A stretch of DNA of 64,000 nt from positions 186,001 to 250,000 of the forward strand of contig NZ_JBPZGZ010000002.1 in assembly GCF_051857475.1 (NCBI RefSeq), read 5' to 3'. This DNA comes from Pelomonas sp051857475 (GTDB lineage Bacteria; Pseudomonadota; Gammaproteobacteria; Burkholderiales; Burkholderiaceae_C). Shown here piece by piece: positions 7,983 to 16,360 of this stretch. Position 1 is the first letter of the stretch. Each line of letters opens with the position of its first letter. The position numbers and the translations under genes were made by a program. The notes under the pieces were generated by a model. The model was not told the origin of the DNA, ran no database searches, and was given only the letters and a program-made list of their open reading frames with translations.

Positions 7983-8882
7983 ATGACGCTCAACCTGATT
8001 TCCGCCCTCTCCCGAGTTCTGGCCAGCGTCGATGCGCTGCGCAATCTGCGCGCGCTCTACGCCTTGCTGACCAGCTTCTGCATCGCCGGCCTGCTGGTCG
8101 CCATGGCGCAGTCGGCCATGGTGCGTGAACAAAGCCTGCTCAGCGCCCTGTGGCTGGGCCTGGCCCTGGCTGTCGCCTTTTTTGGCGTCAATGCAACCGG
8201 ACTGATGCTGATGGACCAGGCGCGCGGCCGGCTGGTCCGCGACCCGCAGGATGCCCTGGCCGACTCGCTGCGCAGCGCCCACCGGGTGCTGCTGGCCCTG
8301 CTGGCCTGCCTGGTGCCGACCGGCGCCGTCGTGCTGGCGCTGGCCGGCCTGCTGTGGGCGACGCGCTGGCCCTTTGTCGGCGCCCCGCTGCTGGCCCTCG
8401 TGCTGCCGGCCGGCGTGCTGGCCTTGGGCGGCCTGAGCTTCGTCCTCGTCGTGCTGGTCGGGCCGCTGGCCGGACCGGCCGTCTGGGCCGGTCGGCGCAG
8501 CCGTGGTGTGCTGGGTTTCCTGCGCGGGCGGGTGCGCCACGGCCTGCCCGAAACCGCCCTGCTGATGGCGGCCGTCTACCTGCTGACAGCCCTGGCCACG
8601 GCGGCCGTCAGCTTCGTCGTCGTCAGCGGCAGCCGGCTGGTGGCCGGCCTGGCCATCGTCGGCGCCGGCGTCGAGCTGCCGGCCCGCCAGCTGCTGGCCG
8701 GTGTCATGGGGCTGGGGCCGCGGGGTTTCGGCGCCACCGGCGTGCCTCTGGAGGGCGGGTCGCTCGGCCTGGCTGCGCTGATCGGCGGGGGCGTCGTCTT
8801 CGCCATCGCCCTGGTGCTGCCCACCCTGGTCTGGCTGCGCGGCTGCTGCGCCGTCTACCTGGCCGTGACGGAGCTCGAATGA
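7983..8882 (+). CDS. Multi-pass membrane protein of unknown function
   Basis: A 299-residue, very Leu/Ala/Val/Gly-rich protein with about six to seven predicted membrane segments and no motif that I recognise. The ATG at 7983 is preferred over an upstream in-frame start because the region before it reads as non-coding and Pro/Ser-rich. Its stop codon overlaps the ATG of the BtuF-like gene, so the two are coupled. The partner suggests transport, but the protein does not show the hallmarks of a BtuC-type permease. Confidence 0.6.
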   Translation: MTLNLISALSRVLASVDALRNLRALYALLTSFCIAGLLVAMAQSAMVREQSLLSALWLGLALAVAFFGVNATGLMLMDQARGRLVRDPQDALADSLRSAHRVLLALLACLVPTGAVVLALAGLLWATRWPFVGAPLLALVLPAGVLALGGLSFVLVVLVGPLAGPAVWAGRRSRGVLGFLRGRVRHGLPETALLMAAVYLLTALATAAVSFVVVSGSRLVAGLAIVGAGVELPARQLLAGVMGLGPRGFGATGVPLEGGSLGLAALIGGGVVFAIALVLPTLVWLRGCCAVYLAVTELE

Positions 8883-9685
8883 TGGCGCCACGCATTGCTT
8901 CCCTGGTGCCGAGTGCCACCGAGACGCTGGTCGCCCTCGGCCTGGGCGAACGGCTGGTGGCCCGCACCGGCTTCTGCATCCACCCGGCCGAGGCCGTCGG
9001 GCACATCCCCAAGGTCGGCGGCACCAAGGATGTGAACCTGGACAAGCTCAGGAAGATCGCGCCGACGCATGTCGTCGTCAATGTGGATGAGAACCGGCGC
9101 GAGACGGCCGAAGCCATCCTCCAAGGTTTTGGGCAATTCGTGCCCGAAGTCATCGTCACCCATCCGAGCCGCCCCGAGGACAACCTGGCCCTGTTCGAGC
9201 AACTGCGCGCAGCCTTTGCCGACCAGCCCGGCGTCAATGCACGCGCCGCCGCCCTGTCGACGGAGTTCACCGCCGCCCTGCAGCGCTGCCGCCGCGAAGC
9301 GCATCGGGAGGAGAAAGTGCTCTACCTGATCTGGCGCCAGCCGTGGATGACGGTGGCCCGCGACACCTATATCTCGACCCTGCTGGCCGAGGCCGGCTGG
9401 CAGACCTGGCCGGGCGTGCTCGGCGGCGAGCACGGGGCCGGCCGCTACCCGGCGCTCGCCGGCGACGAAGCCTGGCTTCACGACATCGATCGGGTGCTGC
9501 TGAGTTCGGAACCCTACCGCTTCGACTCCACGCATGTCGCCGAGGCCCAGGCCCTGTGCCCGCAGGCGCGGGTGCAGCTCGTCGACGGCGAACTGCTGAG
9601 CTGGTGGGGCTCGCGCGGCGCGGCCGGGCTGGACTATCTGCGCGAACTCAGCGCGACCAGTCCACGCGATCGAGCAGAAGCCTGA
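8879..9685 (+). CDS. BtuF-like periplasmic-binding-fold protein without signal peptide
   Basis: A 268-residue protein of the helical-backbone metal/cobalamin-binding fold: it opens with RIASLVPSATETLVALGLGERLVART and continues with a VGGTKDVNLDKL segment typical of BtuF and TroA-like domains. It has no signal peptide or lipobox, so as annotated it would stay in the cytoplasm. Related cytoplasmic versions are often called cobalamin-binding proteins. It overlaps the upstream membrane protein gene by four bases. Its 3' end overlaps the convergent reverse transcriptase gene by 38 bases. Confidence 0.8.
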   Translation: MMAPRIASLVPSATETLVALGLGERLVARTGFCIHPAEAVGHIPKVGGTKDVNLDKLRKIAPTHVVVNVDENRRETAEAILQGFGQFVPEVIVTHPSRPEDNLALFEQLRAAFADQPGVNARAAALSTEFTAALQRCRREAHREEKVLYLIWRQPWMTVARDTYISTLLAEAGWQTWPGVLGGEHGAGRYPALAGDEAWLHDIDRVLLSSEPYRFDSTHVAEAQALCPQARVQLVDGELLSWWGSRGAAGLDYLRELSATSPRDRAEA

Positions 9686-10964
9686 GTTTTTTGGCCTTGC
9701 CGGGGTTGAGCTGAGCCGCCCAGGCGACGCGCCCCTGCAGATGGGCCTGCCAGTCGGCATGGCCTTCCCGGTTCTGGCCCGCCGGCCCGTCGACGACGCA
9801 GCGGTGCAGCGTGGCCTTGAGCCGGTCGAACTCGTCGCGCGGCAGATTGGGCCGCTGGTTGACGACGATGCCGCAGACCGACTGGCGCTGCGCCATGCCC
9901 AGGCTGCGGGTCTTGCGCGGATGGATGACGAAGCCCTCGTCGGCCGCAATGGCCGCGACCAAAGCGGAAATCGCCCGCAGCGGCAGCGACGCCGGGCCGG
10001 AGATGACCAGGTCGTCGGCATAGCGGCTGTAGCGTGCCCCGAAACTCCCGGCGAGGCCGCTGAGGCGCGCGTCCAGGCCGAAAGCGCAGAGGTTGGCCAG
10101 GGCCGGAGACGTCGGCGCGCCCTCGGGCAGATGGGCGTCGCGCAGGCGCTGCTTCTGCGGCCAACTCAGGCGCGGCTCGGCGCTCAGCCAGGCCTCGGGT
10201 GCGGAAGTCGTGCACAGCGCCGCCAGCGAGCGGGCGACGGCCGTCGAGTAGCCCAGGGTCTTGAAAAGGGCGTGGATTCGCGCGGCGCTTACCGTCGAGA
10301 AGAAGTCGCTCAGGTCAAAGCGCAAGACCCGGCCCTGGCCGGCATGCAGGGCGGCGTGCTGCACGACCGAGCGGCCGCGCGCGTAACCGAAGGCCGCCTC
10401 ATGCGGCGGCAGCCCGTTCAACAACTGCGTCAGCAGGCGGCGCTGCACCGCGCGCAGATGCGGCGCCGGCACCTCCAGCAGGCGCCAGCCGGCGCCTTCG
10501 CCACGCTTGGGCACCGGGGCCTGGCGATAGTGCTGCTGCGCCAGCGGCCGGCGGCGCTGCCAGTCGGCCGGCAGGGTCAGCCGCCACAGGCCCGCAGGCG
10601 TCATGCCGAGGCCCAGGGCCAGCGCACCCACCGTGGGCCAGTGCGGGCGCTCCAGGCCGGTGGGCGCCGGCGCCAGCTGGTCGGGCGAACGCAGCAGCCA
10701 GCGGCGCGCCTCGGGCCGGGTCTTGCCCGCCCAGGCCTTGGCAAAGCCCTCATGCGCTTCGACACGCTCGCTCAGGGTGGCAACGTCCAGGCGCTGCCAA
10801 ACCTCGCCTGGCACACGCGCCATGGCCTGCGCCAGGCCCACCAGCCAGGGCGGCCGTTGATCCAGGCAGACGGCCATGCGCGCCGCCAGGGCTTCCTCGT
10901 GGCGAGAGCCGGCCAGCATCGCGTGGGCCAGGGCCCGGGCGGTCATGGTGCGGGCGCTGTCCAC
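9648..10964 (-). CDS. Retron-type reverse transcriptase with long N-terminal extension
   Basis: A 438-residue RNA-directed DNA polymerase. The catalytic block reads FDLSDFF (216-222), LPEGAPTSP (279-287) and YADD (315-318). Two retron-specific positions are also visible: HAALH at 203-207, matching the NAxxH motif, and VCG at 363-365 in place of VTG before a VVNxxPNLPR stretch. Residues 1-170 form an extension of the kind seen in myxobacterial retron RTs. The GTG start has GGGAG 8 bases upstream; an ATG six codons further in is the alternative. No separate effector gene adjoins, so the extension or the RT-msDNA complex itself may carry the effect. Retrons act in phage defence. Confidence 0.88.
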   Translation of the reverse strand: MDSARTMTARALAHAMLAGSRHEEALAARMAVCLDQRPPWLVGLAQAMARVPGEVWQRLDVATLSERVEAHEGFAKAWAGKTRPEARRWLLRSPDQLAPAPTGLERPHWPTVGALALGLGMTPAGLWRLTLPADWQRRRPLAQQHYRQAPVPKRGEGAGWRLLEVPAPHLRAVQRRLLTQLLNGLPPHEAAFGYARGRSVVQHAALHAGQGRVLRFDLSDFFSTVSAARIHALFKTLGYSTAVARSLAALCTTSAPEAWLSAEPRLSWPQKQRLRDAHLPEGAPTSPALANLCAFGLDARLSGLAGSFGARYSRYADDLVISGPASLPLRAISALVAAIAADEGFVIHPRKTRSLGMAQRQSVCGIVVNQRPNLPRDEFDRLKATLHRCVVDGPAGQNREGHADWQAHLQGRVAWAAQLNPGKAKKLRLLLDRVDWSR

Positions 10965-10965
10965 C

Positions 10966-11134
10966 CTGTCTTCTCCCTGCGAAAGGCGCGGCACGCTGCC
11001 CGAGCGACGGGTGATGCGTGAGCGGGATGGCGCTTTGGCGCCATGGGGCTCACGCCCTGTTGGACGAGAGATTGAAGACCCCCGGGGTTGCCCCGGAGTG
11101 CTTGCCGGCGAAGGCTCGCAAAGACCTCGGACAG
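10966..11134 (-). ncRNA. Candidate retron msr-msd RNA
   Basis: The stretch directly upstream of the RT has the retron layout. Its ends pair as a1/a2: CTGTC (11134-11130) with GACAG (10970-10966), and TGCGA (11120-11116) with TCGCA (10982-10978), with four more pairs adjoining. A GAGC that could hold the branching guanosine directly follows a1. An msr-type hairpin (CCGGGG/CCCCGG) follows. Then comes a long msd-type hairpin in which GCGTGAGC-ATGGCGC pairs with GCGCCAT-GCTCACGC across a symmetric CCC/CCC internal loop. The a2 arm overlaps the Shine-Dalgarno of the RT. The boundaries are my reading and are untested. Confidence 0.6.
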
Positions 11135-11190
11135 CGGCCGCGCGGCGGATGATAAGGAGCTGGCTCACAGCTGACTCACAATTGCCCGCC

Positions 11191-11832
11191 ATGGATATCT
11201 ACAAGCCCCTCGTCGCGCTGCTGGCCATCGTGAATCCGGTCGGCGTGGTGCCTTTCTTCATCCACTTCACCTCCGCGTTCTCGCGCACGCAGCGGCGCAA
11301 GACCATGCTCGTCAGCGCCAGCACGGCCGGCATCGTCATCGCGCTGAGCGCGTTGTTCGGGCTGAAGATCATCGAGTTCTTCGGCATCTCGCTGGCCAGC
11401 TTCCAGGTCGGCGGCGGCTGCCTGCTCCTGATCAGCTCGCTGCAGATGCTCAACGCCCAGCCGGCCGAGGCACGCAAGGAAGACGTGTCCGAGGGCAACA
11501 CCAAGGCCGACGCGGGCGCCAGCATCGCCGTCGTGCCGCTGGCCATCCCACTGCTGACCGGCCCGGCCACCATTTCCACCATGGTCATCTACGCCGACAA
11601 GACCCGCGTCTGGTGGGAACTGGCCATCCTGTGCGGCTACGGCGTGGTCGTCGCCGGCGTGACCTTCCTGGTGTTCTCGGCCTCCAGCAAGATCGCCAAG
11701 GTGCTGGGCCAGACCGGCATCAACATCATGACGCGGCTGATGGGCCTCATCCTGGCCGCCCTGGCGGTCGAACTGCTGAGCGACGGCCTCATCAAACTCT
11801 TCCCGGTGCTGGCCGCACGCTCTATAAGCTAG
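11191..11832 (+). CDS. MarC/YhgN-family inner-membrane protein
   Basis: A 213-residue protein with six membrane segments. It shows the MarC-family pattern: an N-terminal LLAIVNPVGVVPFF segment and a second AIPLLTGPATISTM segment, the two halves of an internal repeat. The family is often labelled as NAAT transporter, though its substrate is not firmly known. The gene is divergent from the retron and directly upstream of the nitronate monooxygenase-like gene, eight bases away, so co-transcription is likely. A loop near residues 90-115 is strongly charged. Confidence 0.85.
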   Translation: MDIYKPLVALLAIVNPVGVVPFFIHFTSAFSRTQRRKTMLVSASTAGIVIALSALFGLKIIEFFGISLASFQVGGGCLLLISSLQMLNAQPAEARKEDVSEGNTKADAGASIAVVPLAIPLLTGPATISTMVIYADKTRVWWELAILCGYGVVVAGVTFLVFSASSKIAKVLGQTGINIMTRLMGLILAALAVELLSDGLIKLFPVLAARSIS

Positions 11833-11840
11833 GGGACGCC

Positions 11841-12866
11841 GTGGCCCTCTTCGACCTGCCTCCTATCTGGATGGCGCCCATGGCCGGCGAGGCCTCCAGC
11901 GCGGCCCTGGTTGCGGCCGTCAGCGCCGGCGGCGGCTTCGGCCAGCTGGGCGCCGCCTATCTGACACCGGCGCGCATCGGCGAGATCAGCGCCGACATCC
12001 GCGCCCGTACCGACCGCCCCTTCGGCATCAACCTGTTCTGCCCCCAGCCCTGGCTGCGCGACGATGCGGCCCTGGACGCCTACCTCGGCCGGCTGGCCAT
12101 CTGGCATGCCGAGCTGGGCCTGCCGGCGCCGACGCGGCCCGAACGCTTCGAGGAAGACTTCGAAGCCCAGCTGGAAGCCACCGTCGCCGCAAAACCCGCC
12201 GTCATCAGCTTCGTCATGGGCGACCCCGGTGTTGCGCGCGTCGCGGCGCTGAAGGCCCAAGGCTTCAAGGTGGTGGGCACGGCGACGCAGGTGGCAGAAG
12301 GCCTGATGCTGCAGGCCAGCGGCGTCGATGCCGTTGTGGCCCAGGGCTATGAGGGTGGCGGCCACCGCGGCGGCTTCCTCGGCACGCCCGAAGGTGCCTT
12401 GATCGGCACCATGGCCCTGGTGCCCCAGCTGGTCGATGCGCTGGACATCCCGGTGCTGGCCGCCGGCGGCATTGCCGATGCGCGCGGCGTCGCGGCGGCC
12501 CAGGCCCTGGGTGCCAGTGGCGTGACGGTGGGCACGGCCTTCCTGCTGGTCGACGAATGCCCGCTGTCGCCGGTCTACCGCGAGGCCTTGCTGCAGGCCC
12601 GCGATGCCGATTCGACGCTGACCCGCGCCTTCTCCGGCCGCCTGGCGCGCGGGGTGGCCAACCGCGTCACGCGCGAACTGGACGGTGTGGTCCTGCCCGC
12701 CTTCCCGCAGCCCAATGCCGCCAGCCGGCCCCTGCGCCAGGCCGCCGCCAAGGCCGGCCAAGCCGACTTCATCAGCCTGTGGGCCGGCCAGGCCCTGCCG
12801 CTGAACCGCGAGCCGGGACAGGCTGCACGCCTCGTCGCGGCCCTGGCGAAAGGCTGGCGGGTTTGA
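11841..12866 (+). CDS. Nitronate monooxygenase-family FMN oxidoreductase
   Basis: A 341-residue TIM-barrel flavoprotein. It opens with PIWMAPMAGEASSAALVAAVSAGGGFG, has the YEGGGHRGG FMN-phosphate loop near residue 170, and later AAGGIADARG and GASGVTVGTAFL. The family oxidises alkyl nitronates or acts as an NAD(P)H-flavin oxidoreductase in the cytoplasm. The GTG start is supported by AGGGG 5 bases upstream. The stop codon overlaps the TTG start of creB, so it is translationally coupled with the cre operon, an unusual partner for creBCD. Confidence 0.85.
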   Translation: MALFDLPPIWMAPMAGEASSAALVAAVSAGGGFGQLGAAYLTPARIGEISADIRARTDRPFGINLFCPQPWLRDDAALDAYLGRLAIWHAELGLPAPTRPERFEEDFEAQLEATVAAKPAVISFVMGDPGVARVAALKAQGFKVVGTATQVAEGLMLQASGVDAVVAQGYEGGGHRGGFLGTPEGALIGTMALVPQLVDALDIPVLAAGGIADARGVAAAQALGASGVTVGTAFLLVDECPLSPVYREALLQARDADSTLTRAFSGRLARGVANRVTRELDGVVLPAFPQPNAASRPLRQAAAKAGQADFISLWAGQALPLNREPGQAARLVAALAKGWRV

Positions 12867-13534
12867 CCATCCTGCTGCTGGAGGACGACCCCGCCATCGC
12901 GGACACCGTCGTGTTTGCGCTGCAGCGCGAGGGCTTTGCCGTCGAGCACCGCGGCTGGCTGGCCGAAGCCCGCGAACGCCTGAAGCAGACGCCGGCGCCC
13001 GAGCTCCTCATCCTGGACATCGGCCTGCCCGACGGCCATGGCCTGGACCTGTGCCGCGAGCTGCGCGCTGGGCCTCTTTCGCATCTCTCTCGCCTGCCCG
13101 TCATCGTGCTCAGCGCGCGCAGCGAGGAGATGGACCGCGTGCTCGGCCTGGAGCTGGGCGCCGACGACTACCTCGCCAAGCCTTTCAGCCCACGCGAGCT
13201 GGTGGCCCGCGTGCGCGCCCTGCTGCGCCGCGCCCAGGCCGCACCGCCGCCCGCGCCGGGCTTCATCGTCGACGGCTCGCGCGTGCGCCTGGACGGTCAG
13301 CTGCTCAACCTGACCAAGCTGGAACTGGGCCTGCTGCTCAAGCTGCTGCAGGCGCCGCAACGCATCCATTCGCGCGACAGCCTGCTGGACGCCGTCTGGG
13401 GCACCAGCGCCGACAGCGGCGACCGCACCGTGGACACCCACATCAAGACGCTGAGGGCCAAGTTGCGCGAGGTCGCGCCAGCGCGCGATCCCATCAAGAC
13501 CCACCGCGGCCTCGGGTACTCCCTGGAGCCCTGA
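12863..13534 (+). CDS. creB: Response regulator CreB (OmpR/PhoB family)
   Basis: A 223-residue regulator with a receiver domain (residues 1-115: acidic pair LLEDD, phospho-acceptor in LDIGLPDG, Lys in AKPF) and a C-terminal winged helix that ends THRGLGYSLEP. The TTG start overlaps the stop of the upstream flavoprotein and matches the conserved family start. The partner kinase creC follows with a one-base overlap and creD lies further down. CreBC responds to carbon-source and peptidoglycan stress in Enterobacteria and Pseudomonas; the role in this lineage is inferred. Confidence 0.88.
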   Translation: MTILLLEDDPAIADTVVFALQREGFAVEHRGWLAEARERLKQTPAPELLILDIGLPDGHGLDLCRELRAGPLSHLSRLPVIVLSARSEEMDRVLGLELGADDYLAKPFSPRELVARVRALLRRAQAAPPPAPGFIVDGSRVRLDGQLLNLTKLELGLLLKLLQAPQRIHSRDSLLDAVWGTSADSGDRTVDTHIKTLRAKLREVAPARDPIKTHRGLGYSLEP

Positions 13535-14955
13535 TGCGCCTCGGTCTTCGGGTCTTCTTCGGCTTCTTCCTGATCGCCGGCCTCAGCGCCGTGCTGCTGC
13601 TCAAGGTCTTCCTGGCCGAGGTCAAGCCCAGCGTGCGCGAGGTCATGGAAGACCTGATGGTGGACACCGCCCATCTGCTGGCCGAGGTGGCCACCGATGA
13701 ACTGGCCAGCGGAGCGCCGGCACCCGACGGCCGCCTTGCGGCCCAGCTGCAGCGCTATGCCAAGCGCGACGTCGACGTGGCCATCTGGGGCGTTCGCAAG
13801 CAGAGCCTGAGCCTGCGCATCTACGTGACCGATGCCAATGGCCGTGTCGTGCTCGACTCCGACCAACCCTCGGCCGTGGGCAAGGACTACTCGCAATGGC
13901 GCGATGTGGCTCTGACGCTGCGCGGCGACTACGGCGCCCGGGCCTCCCGCTATTCGGGCGATGACCGCAGCACCATCCTCGTCGTCGCAGCGCCGGTGCT
14001 GAAGGACGGCCGCACCCTCGGTGTGGTCAGCGTGGCCAAGCCGGTGGCCAGCGTGCAGGCCTTCATCGACCGCGCCGAGCGCCGCGTCTTCTGGGCCGGT
14101 GCCGCGCTGCTGGCCACCAGCCTGGTGGTCGGCGTAGGCGTGACCCTGTGGCTGGTGGCTTCGGTGCGGCGGCTGCGTCGCTTCGCCCAGCAGGCCCAGG
14201 CCGGCCAGGCTCAGACGCTTCCCGCCGTGCCGGGTGAACTCGGCGACCTGGCCGTCGCCATGGACGACATGCGCCGCCGCCTGGAAGGCCGCGAGCAGCT
14301 CGAACACGATGTACGCGCGCTGACCCATGAGCTGAAGAGCCCGCTGGCCGCCCTGCGCGCCAGCGGCGAGCTGCTGCAGGACGAACTGCCCGCCGCCGAT
14401 CGCCAGCGCTTTGCCGCCCAGGTGCTGGACCAGACCGCACGGTTGCAGACCCTGGTGGAGCGCGTGCTGGCTTTGTCGCAGCTGGAGGTCCAGGTGGGCT
14501 TGGGCGAGCGCCGACGCATCGCGCTGGTCGACTGGGTGGAAGGCCAGCTGGATCGCCAGGCCCCGCGCCTGCAACAGAAGGACTTGAACATCGTCTGGAT
14601 GTTGCGCGAGGACGTGGCCGTCGACGCCGACACAGCCCTGCTGGAGCTGGCCCTGGGCAATGTGCTGGTCAACGCCATCGACTTCGCGCCTGCCGGCTCG
14701 ACGCTGGAACTCGGCGTCAGCGCGACGCCGACGACCGTGCGCCTGGCCCTGCGCGACCACGGCCCCGGCGTGCCGCCGGCCGGTTTCGCCCAGCTCGGCA
14801 AGCGCTTCTTCTCGACAGCCCGACCCGGCAGCCTGGTCAAGGGCTCGGGCCTGGGCCTGGCCATCGCGCGCCGCGTGGCCGAACTGCATGGCGGGCGGCT
14901 GGCTTTCGAGGCGGCGGAGCCGGGCCTGCGCGTCACCCTGATCCTGCCGCGCTGA
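13534..14955 (+). CDS. creC: Sensor histidine kinase CreC
   Basis: A 473-residue kinase with an N-terminal membrane segment (about residues 6-24), a periplasmic PDC-like sensor region (about 25-185), a second membrane segment (about 187-210), a HAMP-like linker, a phospho-acceptor box HELKSPLAAL, and an ATPase domain with the N-box VLVNAIDFA, DHGPG and GSGLGLAIA. It phosphorylates CreB. The ATG overlaps the creB stop by one base. Length and domain order fit CreC. Confidence 0.9.
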   Translation: MRLGLRVFFGFFLIAGLSAVLLLKVFLAEVKPSVREVMEDLMVDTAHLLAEVATDELASGAPAPDGRLAAQLQRYAKRDVDVAIWGVRKQSLSLRIYVTDANGRVVLDSDQPSAVGKDYSQWRDVALTLRGDYGARASRYSGDDRSTILVVAAPVLKDGRTLGVVSVAKPVASVQAFIDRAERRVFWAGAALLATSLVVGVGVTLWLVASVRRLRRFAQQAQAGQAQTLPAVPGELGDLAVAMDDMRRRLEGREQLEHDVRALTHELKSPLAALRASGELLQDELPAADRQRFAAQVLDQTARLQTLVERVLALSQLEVQVGLGERRRIALVDWVEGQLDRQAPRLQQKDLNIVWMLREDVAVDADTALLELALGNVLVNAIDFAPAGSTLELGVSATPTTVRLALRDHGPGVPPAGFAQLGKRFFSTARPGSLVKGSGLGLAIARRVAELHGGRLAFEAAEPGLRVTLILPR

Positions 14956-14956
14956 C

Positions 14957-14972
14957 TTCACGCTGGCTTCAC
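14957..14972 (+). promoter_or_regulatory. CreB-binding box (cre tag) upstream of creD
   Basis: TTCAC-N6-TTCAC occurs exactly once here, directly after the creC stop and 42 bases before the creD start. It is the known CreB direct-repeat motif. Its place in the creC-creD gap supports both the identity of CreB and CreBC control of creD. Confidence 0.85.
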
Positions 14973-15014
14973 GCAGCCCTTCATGCCATCACCGCCGCTG
15001 GCGATGCTGGCGGC

Positions 15015-16307
15015 ATGAACAAGCACCCCCTCCTCCTCAAGCTGGTCATCCTGGCCGTCGTCACCCTGCTGCTGGTCGTTGTGCTCGGCGAGATCCGCGG
15101 CCTCGCGCATGAACGCCAGGCACGCCAGACCGAGGCCGAGCAGAACGTCGAACAGTCGCTGGCCGGCGCGCAGACCCTGCTCGGCCCCATCCTCGTGCGC
15201 CAATGCACCGAGACCTGGGCGCCCTACAAGGACGGCGTCCAGACCCGGACCTTCTCCCACCGCCTGACGCCCGCCCAACTGCAGCTCAGCGGCGAGCTGG
15301 TGCCCGAGCCGCGGCATCGCGGCCTGTTCAAGATCAACACCTATGCCGGCAAGCTGACCACGCTGGCGCGCTGGGATGACCTCTCGGGCCTGACGCCCAA
15401 GCCCGACAACGTCGGCGGCCATGTCGAATGCGGCGACCTCGTCGCCATGTTCTCGGCCCGGGATGTGCGCGGCCTGCGCAAGGTCGAGCTGACGCGCGAT
15501 GGCCGCCCGCTGACGGTCAGGCCCGGCACGACCGATCCGGCCTACACGGCCGGCCTGCACGCCGTCATCCAGCCGCCCCAGGCGGGCGAACGCCTGGACC
15601 TGAAGCTGGTCGTCGACCTGGCCGGCACGCAGAGCCTGGCCGTCGTGCCCACGGCCAGCGACACCACGGTGACGCTGGAATCCGCCTGGCCGCATCCCAG
15701 CTTCGGCGGCCGCTTCCTGCCCACGCGCAGCGACGTCAGCGACGACGGCTTCAAGGCGCGCTGGCAGGTCACCGAGCTGGCCAGCGGCGCCGTGGCCGAC
15801 GTGGTCGCCGGCAAGGGCAACCTCGACAGCCTGGCCGTCGACCTCATCGACCCGGTGAACCCCTATGTGATGAGCGACCGCGCCATCAAGTACGGCCTGA
15901 TGTTCATCGCCCTGACCTTTGTCACCGTCGGCCTGACCGAACTGCTGACCGGCCGGCGCGTGCACCCGGTGCAATACCTGCTCGTCGGCCTGGCGCTGAG
16001 CCTGTTCTTCCTGCTGTTGCTCAGCCTGTCGGAGCACCTGCCCTTCCTGGTGGCCTATCTGATCGCTGCCGGCGCCGCGGCCGCGGTGCTGACCCAGTAC
16101 GCCGCGGCCATGCTGGGCGGCTGGCTGCGCGGCGCGGCCTTCGGCGGCGGGATCGCCCTGCTCTACGGCGCCCTCTATGTGCTGCTGAGCCGCGAGCAGG
16201 CCGCCCTGGCCATCGGCGCCATCCTGCTCTTCACCGTGCTCGCCACCGTGATGACACTCACACGCAAGCTTGACTGGTATCGCCTGAGCGCTGCGACCGC
16301 CGAGTAA
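15015..16307 (+). CDS. creD: Inner-membrane protein CreD
   Basis: A 430-residue protein with one N-terminal membrane segment (about residues 8-26), a large periplasmic domain (about 30-285) and a cluster of five or six membrane segments at the C-terminus, as in the CreD family. It includes the family stretch KYGLMFIALTFVTVGLTELL near residue 295. CreD is the main target of CreBC and affects envelope stability and beta-lactam response in other bacteria. A CreB box sits just upstream. The mechanism of CreD is not known. Confidence 0.92.
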   Translation: MNKHPLLLKLVILAVVTLLLVVVLGEIRGLAHERQARQTEAEQNVEQSLAGAQTLLGPILVRQCTETWAPYKDGVQTRTFSHRLTPAQLQLSGELVPEPRHRGLFKINTYAGKLTTLARWDDLSGLTPKPDNVGGHVECGDLVAMFSARDVRGLRKVELTRDGRPLTVRPGTTDPAYTAGLHAVIQPPQAGERLDLKLVVDLAGTQSLAVVPTASDTTVTLESAWPHPSFGGRFLPTRSDVSDDGFKARWQVTELASGAVADVVAGKGNLDSLAVDLIDPVNPYVMSDRAIKYGLMFIALTFVTVGLTELLTGRRVHPVQYLLVGLALSLFFLLLLSLSEHLPFLVAYLIAAGAAAAVLTQYAAAMLGGWLRGAAFGGGIALLYGALYVLLSREQAALAIGAILLFTVLATVMTLTRKLDWYRLSAATAE

Positions 16308-16360
16308 CGTACGCTAGGGGCTGCATCCCGCAGCCCTCTCGCACGCTCCGTCAGCGCTCC

